Below the pieces are notes generated by a model that worked only from the letters and a program-made list of their open reading frames with translations, did no database searches and was not told where the DNA came from. Positions 34,301-46,395 of a stretch of DNA of 64,000 nt are shown piece by piece. Both the position numbers and the translations under genes were made by a program. Position 1 is the stretch's first letter; every line of letters begins with the position of its first letter. Origin of the DNA: Rhizaria sp. SCN 62-66 (Eukaryota; Rhizaria, unplaced); the NCBI GenBank assembly GCA_001724265.1, contig MEDY01000005.1, positions 1 through 64,000 on the forward strand, in the 5' to 3' direction.

Positions 34301-37300
34301 GTGTAAGGGTGCGCAGGCACGTGCAAATGGGCCCACGAACTCAGGTGACTCAGAGGCGGCATCGAGATGGACGGAGTAGAGGTGCACACACCGGAAGAAC
34401 CCGAGGCAGGAGTGTTCAGACTGTTTCCGCGGTAGCGACTCGTGTTTGCAGTGGGCGCAGAGGAGGAGCTGGAAGAACTTGCGTTGGCCAAACCTAGCCC
34501 AAGGGCGTCGGTCACGACTGATGCAGCCGCAACAGCGGAGGCAGAGTCGACCTTGGTCTGAGCAACTGTGAGCGCGTGCTCGTTGATCGAGAGCGCACCG
34601 GCGACACCGGCGAGCGACGTGACGTATGAGACGAGCAGGCACCAGTCGGCGGGGCTGCTGACGCCGGAGCTCGGCAGAATCGAGACACATCCAGAAACAA
34701 CGGCATCTTCGTCGACGCTACTGGTGCGGGGGCTGCGGACACCAGTGCTGGAGGACGCGCCTCCAGTCGCAGAGGCGGCATATGCGTCAACCAGGCTGTG
34801 CTGATCCTTCGACAAAGCGCGATACCTGCGTGAGCTAAGTAACCCCTGAGACGGTGAGACACTTGCGGACGCAGAATTCGCGTCACTACTCGTCGTGTTG
34901 TCGTCAGCTTCGGCTTCGTCGTCCTCCTCATCCTCATCGAGCTCGCTGATGTCATCTCGGCTGTCCAGAGCGTTAAGGCTGCGCTTGGTCATAGCAGTAC
35001 TCGGTCGCGCAGCTGAAGTGCTCAGCTTCAGTGAGCTGCGGCGGTCAAGCCATGACAGCTGCTGCAGCAGCAAGCGCGCGCTTACGCTCACGAGCATGGC
35101 TGGCACAGGCAAGAGACCGCCGCTGCTCGAAGCCTGGCCTTCAGATGCCATTGAGGCGATCTGGGTCTTGTGCGCCAGCAAAGCGTCGATGGCAGTGTTA
35201 AGGGCGTAACCAAGACGGACGACAGTCATAATCGCACTTGTAGCAGCGGCAGAGCTAGTAATATTCGCGTTACCAGATAACGAGCTGCTATTGGCTGTCT
35301 TCGTATGTTCATCAAGCTTTCCATCAACGTCGCTGCATGCAGAAAGTGCCATTGCGCTGCTGATCGCGCTCGCAGTTGCGATGACAACCGCAGACTGTAA
35401 GGCTGTTGCCGCATCAACTTGACGAGTCACCTCCATCTGCTGCAGCAGCGAGGGAATAACCGTGGGATCTAAGGGGCGGGGCAGGTAAGGGTACACCCAG
35501 CGCTGCACTGGCAAAGCCACGGCAGCGCCCTTCGACACGCCAGACAGAGCCATCATCGCGTTATCACGGGTCGCGTCATGGGCGTCGGTGTCAAAACGGA
35601 CTTGGGCAACGGCAGCGTTTGACTCGGAAGAGGGAGATGTGGCGCTGTTATGAATAGAAATTGCGTTATTGCTCAAGCTAGAGCGCGCATTCGAGTGCGA
35701 CGATGGAGACTGCATTTGCGAGTTCGAGGGCGAGACAAGGCCAGACGCAACGGCCGCTTCCTTGGTCACCGCGGCTAAGGAGGAAATCAAGCCGCCGAGC
35801 AGCTCCTGTGCGTGCCTGACCGGGGACAGCGACGACGACGGCGACTGCAGGTAGTTGCGGCGGCGCGCAGAGCTCAAGCCTGAGCTTGTCGCGTTGGTAG
35901 GACTGTAGTTCGGCGTTGCCGTGAGCAGGCCTGCGCTGGGAGGGGAGAGCACGAAGGCACCGCGCTGTTGTTGTGAACGCGACTGGGACTGCAGACCGAG
36001 GCTGGAGACAACGCCACTATTCGCGTTGCTCTTAGAGCTGGCGGCATTGGCGAGGAGAGCTTGTTGCAGCCAATGCGTCGCAGCAGAGACCGCACACACA
36101 GCGTCGGTAGCCCGAACGCTGGCATTTGCCGTGTTTGCGCTCTCGCCCGCGTCACTGACGCTGCTCTTGCTGAGCGCGCCGCTGTGCGCGAGCAGCGGCG
36201 TCTGCGACCACACGGCGGCTGCATCGAACTGCCACTCGAACACGCGATCGTACACTACGCCCACAGTGAAGTCCGGCGCGGCGCCCGCCGTCTGCGCACT
36301 CGCGTCGCCAGCAGCAGGCTTCGTGTCGCTTGCGTTGCTCTTGCCACTACTAGTGCCGGTGTTAGCGCTGCTGCCCTTCTTGTTGTTCTTGTTATCGCCC
36401 TTACCGCTAGCAGCAGCATTGCTCGCGTTTGCGCTCGCATTCAATTTCCCCTTGCCACTCTTGCTGCTGCTGGGACCTGCATTCGCCTTAGCGTTTGTCG
36501 CAATCGTCACAATAGCGGGCTCTGACGCAGGACTCTCCTTGGCCAGGTTGCTAGCAGCAGCGCTCGCCAGCGCCCGCGCCGCCGCGCCCGCCCTGGCCGC
36601 CGCGGCCTCGGCCTTGGCCTCCTTGGCTGCCGTTCCGCTCAAAGCACTAGTACTTGCGTGACTGTGAGTCGAGTTGGCAACGCCGTTCTCGATGTCGACG
36701 GAGGCCGCGATGACAAGCGGGCTGTGCGGGTACAGCGTCTGCAGCAGCAAGTCCAACGGGATATTCTCCCGTGAGCCCGGCGTACGCTCAGTCCTGGACT
36801 GCAAGCATCCCTTAGAGATCTCCGCCGCGGTCACGCTGCGGTACTGGCGCGACTCGTAGGGCTCGCGCAGTGACACAAAGCCCGGCAGCAGCGTCGGCAT
36901 CGACAGCGGGGGCAGCCGGCCGCTCGCGCTGTGAGCGGCGGGCGCGGCGGTCGCGGCCGTGCTGGTGGGGGCAACGGGACCGAAAAAAGGGAAGTAAAGC
37001 GCTGTGCCCCCAGAACTGGTGTTGCCGCTGCAGTTGATGTTGGGTTGAGCGTTATCAAGCAGTTGATAGACCGTGGTCTCGGCAGAAGCGTTAGTCTTGG
37101 CTTCAGTCTCACCATCAACTGCGTCACCATCATCGTGATTGGCGTACTCACTGCTTGAGAGTGTTAAGCCACCATTGGTCTTAAACTCATAAGCAATGCG
37201 CACCAACAGCTCGCGCATGTCGTGGTACACAGGGGGGTACGTGTGCGGCTTAACTTCTGCATCAGCCGAGTTCGTCCCGCTCGGTGCACCTGCAGCGGCC

Positions 37301-38494
37301 GTGTCGGCGGGCGCGGCAGGACTGGCCGCAGTGCTCTCGGGCTGAGCGGCAGAGACGCCGACACTGGTGTTCCCAATCAGACTAAGGCGCCGAGCAGTGT
37401 TCGCCGCCGTCGCACCCGCTGAGCGATCTGCGGAGGCCGTAGTGGCAACTCCGTCCTCCTCCTCAGCGACCTCGGGTGCGGGCTGGAGCTGGCTCTTCGC
37501 CGCCGCAGCAGCGATAAAAGCGCCAGAGTCACTATTCTGCCCGTTACTGCTACTGATAGCACTGTCACCTCTGGCACTAGCAGCGTTACCCTTGTTAGAG
37601 GTGGCGCCGTGCAGCACGGGCATGACGCCCGCCACCGCCGCCGCAGCCACCGCCGCCTCAGTCGAGTTACTGTTGGTCGTGGCTGCATTAGCGTTCGCAC
37701 CCGTGGCGGCGGCGCGGGCGTGCAGCAGCTGCGCAACGCGCTCCGAGATGACCTTCTCACAGAGCGCGACGACGAAGGACGCGACGGCTTTGTCCCCCAC
37801 GGCGACAACGGCGGGCTTGGCCGCGGCCTTAAGATCGAGGTGGACCTCGTCCTTCTTGTAGAAGGGCTGCTTGGATACCTGCGCGGCAAGGATCTCGCTC
37901 ACGGGGATGTCGTAGGCCGCCTTGCCGTCGACGATGCAGACTACGCGGTGTGAGGTCCACACGAGGCAGTTGTCGATGTCTTTGGCGCGCGCCTGGGGCA
38001 GTCGCTGCGGGGTGCAAGCGCGCAGTGAGATACGAAGATGAGACATTGAAGTGAGCGTAGAACGGAGCATTCATGCGGCAATATGTCGATAACACGTGTT
38101 TTATGAGCAATCTATATCAATCAATAGCAAACATGTGCCTAGAATCGTTACACAGAGACCTTGGCATGTGGCACGCGTATAAAATATCAACACGACTTAC
38201 CTGTGGAGGTCCGTGATCCCCATTGCCGGACTTTGCACCGGAGCCGGCCTCGCTGGTACTAGCGGCAGAGCCCGTAGCAGCAGAAGCGGTCTGTTTTGGT
38301 GCAGGCTTGACCGCGGGACGTGCCGGCGCGCCCGAGAGGAGCGGGATTATGTACAGGGGCAGCTCGTTGGGCTGGATCTCGAAGCTGGGGTGCGTCGCCA
38401 ACCGCATGATGTAGCCCATAGTTCCCAGGTAGCTCCCGTACACCACCGTGGGCGGGATCGCGAGTGCGTCATGCGGCGGGGCCTCGGCGCTCAT
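16333..38494 (-). CDS. Giant low-complexity protein, 7321 aa, with NPF motifs; function unknown
   Basis: Two exons: 38494-38201 (98 codons) and 38004-16333 (7224 codons with TAA). The 196-nt intron (GTAAGT ... CCCCGCAG) is phase 0. The 21.7-kb second exon is open throughout and contains no UAG. Residues 1-200 look folded (SYLGTMGYI, then NCLVWTSHRVVCIVDG and alternating strands) and could be a PH/PTB-like module. Most of the rest is Ala/Ser/Asn/Thr-rich linker broken by helical blocks. A segment near residue 2800 (CDCELCSLISMVSTP, then TLTRVPVMCYPRLLPS) is complex; a Lys-rich patch lies near 2270. Six NPF motifs in acidic context (NPFDDE, NPFENDNE, NPFDDDD; two near 3520-3540, four near 6750-6830) are ligands for EH domains of endocytic proteins. 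Two CxxCxGxG motifs (CDECDGKG near 6196, CANCNGLG near 6238) resemble DnaJ zinc-binding pairs. No J-domain HPD was seen, so RME-8/DNAJC13 is not supported. Probably a membrane-trafficking scaffold, by inference only. Confidence 0.75.
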
Positions 38495-39009
38495 GACTGG
38501 GGATCCTTGTCAAGAGTCGTGGCAGTCGGTTCCGTAGGTCTATCAAAGAGGGTTTGTGGTGTAGAACTGGATCCAGGTGCAGAGAGAGATCGGATGTGAT
38601 TAGAGAGACACAAATAAACAAACTTATCAAATGCAAAGTTACATTTTCGGACACACCAAGTCATCGATGAATGACGATGGGATTACAGCGAGATACAGGT
38701 GCGAGTTTATCTCGAGTCGACCTTTAAATCGAGACTGTGGCTGTCTGTTGTCGATCTCCGGCCTCTGAAAACAGTTGTGTATACTTTATCTTGACCGTCA
38801 TTGCAAATATAAAGGGCGGTTTAGCTTACCATGATGTGTTTTATGTTTGCACCTTTATTACGCACTTCTGAACACTTAGTATACCTCGTGTGGTACGCTT
38901 CGCAAGAAACTCGGGTAACCTCGAGCCCCTTCCCAACTCTCATACCTCGCTACACGCTGTTACGCAGCTTCATAGCGACCACCATCAGTGATCACTGTGC
39001 TCACTAAAC
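38495..39009. other. Divergent promoter region
   Basis: 515 bp between the giant gene (-) and the mitochondrial carrier (+). A TATA-like AATATAAAG occurs near 38806-38816, about 195 bp before the carrier ATG; its use is unproven. Nothing else recognised. Confidence 0.4.
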
Positions 39010-40638
39010 ATGGATTCCGTCCCGCGTCTTGACGCCTCCGACGCTCCTGTGCCGCACATGAGCCACAACAACTCACACCAACATGAAAACCAATCTCACA
39101 ACAGCGGTAACAGCTACGGCACCAGCGGTAACGGACCAGCTGTTACTGAGCCCGACTCTGACTCTGAGTCGCCAGAGGCCGAGCCTAAGCCGAACTGGGT
39201 TGTTGACGCTCTTGCCGGCTGCGCTGCAGGCCTGATCAGCGACACGGTTTTCTACGGCATCGACAGCTACAAGATCCTCCTCCAGTCCGCCGCAACGGCC
39301 ACCGTACCCGAAGCCGCCGCCGCTGGTGCCACGACGGCGGCTGCGACGGCCACTGCGGCGACCGCGGCATCCGGCGGGCTGCTTGCGGTGCTGCGTGCGC
39401 GCGTGCTTCCGCTGTTCGCGGGCGCCGTGCCGGTCATCGCCACGGGCTCGGGCATCGTTCTGGGGACATTCTTCGCTATCTACACCGGCAGCAAGCCCGC
39501 GCTGACCAGGTGGCTCGACCAAAGCAAGTACTCGCCCTTCAACATTGCTAACGGCAACGGGAGCAAGATCGCGAACAGAAGCACGAGCTCGGATACAAAC
39601 AACAATAACAACAACAACAGCAATAACAACGCTGACACAACGGCGACGGTGACTGCGAATGCGAATGCGACTGCTGCCAGTGCGAGCGCAAGTGCAGTGA
39701 GTCCCAGCCAGTCTATCCGCGAGGCACGTATCGAGACGACGGCGGCGGCGATGGCCTCAGTGCTGGCAGGCGTGCCCTCGTCGCTGCTGGGTGTCCCTTC
39801 AGACGTCGTCAAGAAGCACATCATCCTCAGCCAAGCCGGACACGCTGCCGCCGCTGATGGTGCTCCTGTGCACGCGCAAAGCCAAGCTGCAGCAGCGGCA
39901 GCCTCTTCTGCTGCGTCAACTCACGCAACGGTCGCTGTCTCCAAAGTCAAGCCGCCCCCGAGCGCAGGCGTAGCTGCGATCAGGACGATTTACAGCCACG
40001 GCGGCGTCAAAGGCTTTTTCACCGGCTATCAGGCGAACCTGATGAAAGACGTGCCGTTGAGCGTGTGTAAGATGGTGTTCTTCGAGGGAATGGCGCAATT
40101 CTTGACCTTCTCGCGCCAGTTCTCTTACTACCCGTCGTTTCTCTACAACAAAAACAAGTCGAGCAACCACAACAACAACAACAACAAAAACGGCAATAGC
40201 AGTGGCAACAACACCTCTAAGACTGCCGCGTTTGCCTCCGAGACCGCGGCTAAGAAGGCGGGCACCGTGGCCGCGAGCGCGGCCCGCAGCCAGGACGCGG
40301 CCGGCGCGGGGACCACCACGAGCGACTCCGACATCATGGGCCGGCCGCACTTGACCTCGGCCGAGACAGTGCTGGCGGGCGTGCTGAGCGGCGTGCTCAC
40401 GGTCGCTACCACGATGCCACTCGACACGATCAACACGCGCATGAAGGCGCCCGACGCGCCGGCCGCTGTCGCGCGCTCGATGAAGGCGGCGATGAAAGAT
40501 ATCACAGCGACTAAGGGGCTGGCGGGCCTGTGGCAGGGCACCGCGCCGCGCATGGTCACCTTCGGGCTCGGTGCGGGCGTCTTCTGGGCCTGTTTTGCGG
40601 AGCTACAGAAGGGGGTGCGCGGGCTCGGGATTAACTGA
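39010..40638 (+). CDS. Mitochondrial carrier family protein (SLC25), 542 aa
   Basis: Inner-membrane solute carrier with the threefold repeat of the family. Repeat 1: VDALAGCAAGLISDTVFYGIDSYKI (residues about 59-95), where the signature Pro is Gly. Repeat 2: ASVLAGVPSSLLGVPSDVVKK (near 250) with GGVKGFFTGYQANLMKDVP. Repeat 3: LAGVLSGVLTVATTMPLDTINTRM (near 455-480) with GLAGLWQGTAPRM. The normal carrier length is about 300; the excess is a 55-residue Ser/Asn/Glu-rich N-terminus and Asn/Ala/Thr/Lys-rich insertions in loops (around 39580-39700 and 40140-40310). The paired G..G..TAP/YQANL motifs and weak PxDxxK in repeat 1 are closest to the S-adenosylmethionine/iron carrier branch, but the substrate cannot be assigned. 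Single exon, TGA stop. Confidence 0.88.
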   Translation: MDSVPRLDASDAPVPHMSHNNSHQHENQSHNSGNSYGTSGNGPAVTEPDSDSESPEAEPKPNWVVDALAGCAAGLISDTVFYGIDSYKILLQSAATATVPEAAAAGATTAAATATAATAASGGLLAVLRARVLPLFAGAVPVIATGSGIVLGTFFAIYTGSKPALTRWLDQSKYSPFNIANGNGSKIANRSTSSDTNNNNNNNSNNNADTTATVTANANATAASASASAVSPSQSIREARIETTAAAMASVLAGVPSSLLGVPSDVVKKHIILSQAGHAAAADGAPVHAQSQAAAAAASSAASTHATVAVSKVKPPPSAGVAAIRTIYSHGGVKGFFTGYQANLMKDVPLSVCKMVFFEGMAQFLTFSRQFSYYPSFLYNKNKSSNHNNNNNKNGNSSGNNTSKTAAFASETAAKKAGTVAASAARSQDAAGAGTTTSDSDIMGRPHLTSAETVLAGVLSGVLTVATTMPLDTINTRMKAPDAPAAVARSMKAAMKDITATKGLAGLWQGTAPRMVTFGLGAGVFWACFAELQKGVRGLGIN

Positions 40639-41413
40639 AGATGTCTTAGGCGTCGGAGTGACCGTGAGTACAAACATGGTGATCTGGCGCATATTGAAGC
40701 GCTTCGATTGGACAGCTGTGAAGAGCGAAACGGACGTGTACGAAATGAAACAAATCTGAAGCATACTTTAACTGTGAAGTGTGATGTGTGAATGGTTATT
40801 TAGCGACGTGTGGAGGTGGTATTTATTGGTTTGCTTGTGCTTTAAGCGAATTATACGTGATCAAAAGGAGCAGTCAAGATATTTGTCCCCGAAAGAATGA
40901 CGTTGATATTGACTCGATGACTTGAACAAGACATATCTTGTCAACAAACAATGCGTGCAAAAAATACAACTGTCATTGATAGCCGAATTTCACCTTGTTG
41001 TAGCTCTGTGAAGTTACGTTTGTGCAACCAGAGCACGTGTGTGTCTTGCTAATACAGTTCATTTCTGACCCCGCCGTCGACAAAATTGATCCGGAATGGT
41101 GAAACGGTGTGGCGATTTTCAGCTTAACCCATCCGCTGCTGGTACTCAACCCACTTTATATGAAATTTAACTACTGTTTCAAATTATTATTCAGTTTGGG
41201 AATTTAGGCAGAACTGAATTGTGAAGCTGTAGAACTCGATTTGCGAAGATACCCCGATCTCCGCGCCCCACGTGGAATCTCCTTTACTCCGGACCTCTTC
41301 CCACACATATCATGTCATTCACTAGCGCAACTCAGCAGAATCACGACTTGACTGCGTAGCAACACGAGGAAATCTAACCATCCATCATCTTCTATTGTTT
41401 TGAAAACCTGGCT
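40639..41413. other. Intergenic, no feature seen
   Basis: AT-rich DNA between two plus-strand genes. No coding, repeat or RNA feature recognised. Confidence 0.5.
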
Positions 41414-43713
41414 ATGACATATAGAAACCCTTTTTCCCTCGTCGCTCCAACGCACCCTCCGCCGCGGCCCTCCCTTTGCTCCCCGCTCCCCTCAGCCTTC
41501 GGGACTCCTCCACCGACAGCTCCAACGATGTCTTCCCCCCTTTCTTCATCCAGCGGCGACTCCACCACCCCCAGTGGTCCCTCGAAGCTTGCCTTCTTCG
41601 CCATGGGCGCCGCCGCCGCGCTCGGCGTCTCGGCACTCAAATCCCTCTTCACCAAGGGCTGCACCGCCAACACCACTTGCTCCAACACTGGCAACCCCAC
41701 CGCAGCTATCCCGGCCAGCCGCTGCCCGTTTTCCTCCAGCTCCAGCGCCCCTGCCGCAACCTCCGCTGCGAGCAACACCAGCGTCCCCACCAAGCCCATC
41801 TCCGGCTCCCTCCCCAGCTCCAGCTCCGGCTCCGGCTCCGACTCCGGCGCCGCGGCGGCGGACCGCGCGGCGTCGCTGGTTCGCCCCAAGCGCGGCAAGG
41901 ACCCCGTGCACTACCACAAGTACCTGCATCTGGACGCCGTGCTCAACGCGCAGCACCCGAAGTCGCTCGAGATCGGCGGCGTCGCCGCACACGACGAGAC
42001 GCTTTTCATCATCGTCCACCAGGTACGCGCACGAAACAATGATTTTGATGACATATCTAACGATAAGTGAAGTTAAACGCGGGAGATAATCTGGCAATAT
42101 ATCTATTTCTTTGAACTTCACTGTTTTTATGGTCTTAAATCATTTATCTATACTCTCAAATCTCACAATGTACAATTTATCCCATGCCTGATGTCTCCAG
42201 GCTCATGAGCTGTGGTTCAAGCAGATCATCCACGACCTGAACTCGATCCGGCGCCTGATGTCCGGCACGGCGGTGGAGGACCGCGCGATGGGCAAGGTGT
42301 TGGAGCGGCTCACGCGCATCACGAAGATCCAACGTCTGCTCGTCGACTCGCTGCCTGTGCTCGAGACTATGACGCCGCTGTCGTTCCTCGAGTTCCGCGA
42401 GTACCTTTTCCCCGCATCGGGCTTCCAGTCGATGCAGTTCCGCCAGTTCGAGGTGCTGCTGGGGCTGCGCCGCACGACGCGTTCGTGCTACGCGGGCGCG
42501 CAGTACGACTGCGTGCTCTCGGCCGGCCAGATCGACGAGATCCGCGCCCTCGAGGGTACGTCCGACTTGATCCGCAATGAATATCTTAATATCATATCTG
42601 TTCCACATTCAGTGATATAGTACTATATGATTCTGTTTGTATGTTTTTATTCGTGAGGAATTTGAACTATAATTGATTATATCATTGTCGCTAACGATAT
42701 GCTCATATCATATTTCCTCCCATAACTCCCTGACGTTTCGCTCTCACCACGACAGCTGAGCCGAGCCTGTTCTACCTGCTGGACAAGTGGCTGGCGCGCA
42801 CGCCGCTGCTGCGCGACGGCAGCTTCGACTTCTGGGAGCAGTACCAGTCGGCCGTCAGCACCATGTTCGACGAGGAGAAGACCGACCTGCAAAGTCAAGC
42901 CGCCGCGGGCCTCATCACCGAGACCACGGTCACCGCGCGGCTCCGCGACATGGAGACGCAGAAGGCCTTCTTCGCGCGTTTCTTCGACCCCGCGGCGTAC
43001 GAGGAGGGCATCGCGGCGGGCACCTACCGGCTCAGCTACCCCGCTTGCCAGGCCGCGCTCATGATCAACTTCTTCCAGGTACGCGTTTATTTCTGTCAAA
43101 ATCATGGGTATATCGCTTAGATCAACACTCGGTGACATGAATATGTTAAATTAGTACATCTTAATAATTACGGGTTGTTTTGCACAGAGTTGTTGAATTG
43201 ACTTTATTTTTATCTCACAATTTATCTTTTTCATGTTTGATTTACACTCCTTGCAACTCCTTGCAACGACGACGCCGACTGCCTCTGACACAGGAGGAGC
43301 CCATCTTCCAGGTTCCGTTCCAGCTCCTGTCGCTGCTGATCGACATCGATCAGAACCTGGCGGCGTGGCGCTCTAAGCACGCCTCGATGGTGCACCGCAT
43401 GCTGGGCGTTAAGATGGGCACCGGCGGCTCCAGTGGCTACTCGTACCTCCTGGAGACGGTGAACCAGCACCGTGTCTTCTCGGAGCTGGCCAACATCGCG
43501 TCGCTCATGGTGCCGCGCGCGTATCTGCCGCCGCTGCCCGAGCACGTCCGCGCTATGGCCTCCTTCTCGCTTTCGCAGATGGCCCTGAGCCGCGCAAACT
43601 CCTCCGCCGCCAGCAGCAGCGCTGACGGGGCCAATGCCGACAAGAAGACCGCGGCAGCGGCCACGGCGGGTGAGCCTGTGCTGACCGCGTCCACCGCTGA
43701 CTCGGTCCAGTAA
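41414..43713 (+). CDS. TDO2: Tryptophan 2,3-dioxygenase, four exons, 568 aa
   Basis: Heme enzyme that opens the indole ring of L-tryptophan to N-formylkynurenine, the first step of the kynurenine pathway. Exons 41414-42022, 42201-42555, 42756-43078 and 43294-43713; introns of 178, 200 and 215 nt begin GTACGC, GTACGT, GTACGC, and all frames join. Family motifs in order: HYHKYLHLDAVLNAQHP, HDETLFIIVHQ joined by splicing to AHELWFKQI, LETMTPLSFLEFREYLFPAS, GFQSMQFRQFEVLLG, and WRSKHASMVHRMLGVKMGTGGSSGYSYL, which includes the heme-ligand His region and the substrate-loop GTGGSSG. The N-terminus before the catalytic core (about 160 residues) is Ser/Pro/Ala-rich and contains a hydrophobic segment (KLAFFAMGAAAALGVSALKSLF), unusual for this normally cytosolic enzyme. 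The ATG at 41528 is an alternative start. Confidence 0.93.
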
Positions 43714-44281
43714 GCACCCCGGCGACTGAGTACGGACGTACTTTCACATCTAAGTACTGAGTGTATCCTCTGGATCTTTATGAATGCATGGCTAAGTAAT
43801 TATGTTTCATATGACCGAAGTATCTCTGCGCTCGTGTGATGAAGTCAAGTCTTGTACACACTTCCAACTCTAATTATTTTATGTTATTGACTGTTTTGTC
43901 ATATCTTTTTATATCCCTGATGTTGAAAGAAAACAAAGTTATTATAAGCGTTTGAAACAAGCCAACTGTGTCTAGACATGAGATTGTCTTTGCTACTTTG
44001 TCTTCTTCTTTTTTTTTAAGTGCCGTTTGGGCCGTGTGTTTACTTTCACTTTGTCCTCTGTTGCTAAGTGCTATCTCTTGAACACGATGACTATGCATAC
44101 ATACGCATATCTTTATTGCGCTGCCTCTCCTCCTGAAAGAAAATACAATATATCTATCGTCATAGATCCCATAAGAATGCAATGTATTAATATTTTACGA
44201 ATTATAGACTATCACTGGCCACAAACACACATATTATTCCTTCGCTCGCGCAAAGCAGTAGTCGCTCGCTCGCTCACTCGT
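43714..44281. other. Intergenic between convergent genes
   Basis: AT-rich 3' flanks of tryptophan dioxygenase (+) and KRR1 (-). No feature recognised. Confidence 0.5.
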
Positions 44282-45933
<1,652 letters not shown>

Positions 45934-46395
45934 GTTGTAATGATTAGAGGCTCTGCGAAAGGGAAATGGGGCTTCCGAGGCGAAGGGTAGGCAGGGGGGA
46001 AGAAAGGGAAGTGGTGCTGTGGGAGTGCCGGAACAGGGGGGAGCAGAATGCGGCGAGGGAAAACAGAAGGGTATATCAAACGACTAGTGAGCTATCTAAA
46101 TATGCAAATATATAACACTTCTTTTTGTGTCTCCTTGATACATCAAACGTTCGATTTACGGACATATCAATGCACAAGTAAGCTTTGCCGTGTGGTCTTC
46201 GATGACTCTAGACCGTGGAAGAAGCTTCTCGACTGGGACGACCCTCAGCCTCCTCAATTCCGGAGTTGAGTCTGGCACTACCAATGACTCTTGCAATCAA
46301 GAATGTTGTATCGGACTTTTCCTTACGCGTTTAAATACTATTTTGTCATTGAGAGTTGTATAGGTCTTTTTGGGGGCTTGATATCCCTAGATAAG
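45934..46395. other. Divergent promoter region
   Basis: 462 bp between KRR1 (-) and the glycosyltransferase (+). A short frame 46048-46269 begins with ATG and ends TGA in the same frame as the downstream gene; it could be a 5' exon or an upstream ORF, unsupported. The ATG at 46303 is an in-frame upstream alternative start for the glycosyltransferase. Confidence 0.35.

Noticed and set aside
16333-38494. Giant protein as RME-8/DNAJC13
   Set aside because: Faint resemblance of the YP..L segment near residue 2830 and the NPF/trafficking hints, but no J-domain HPD and no clear repeated motif of that family.
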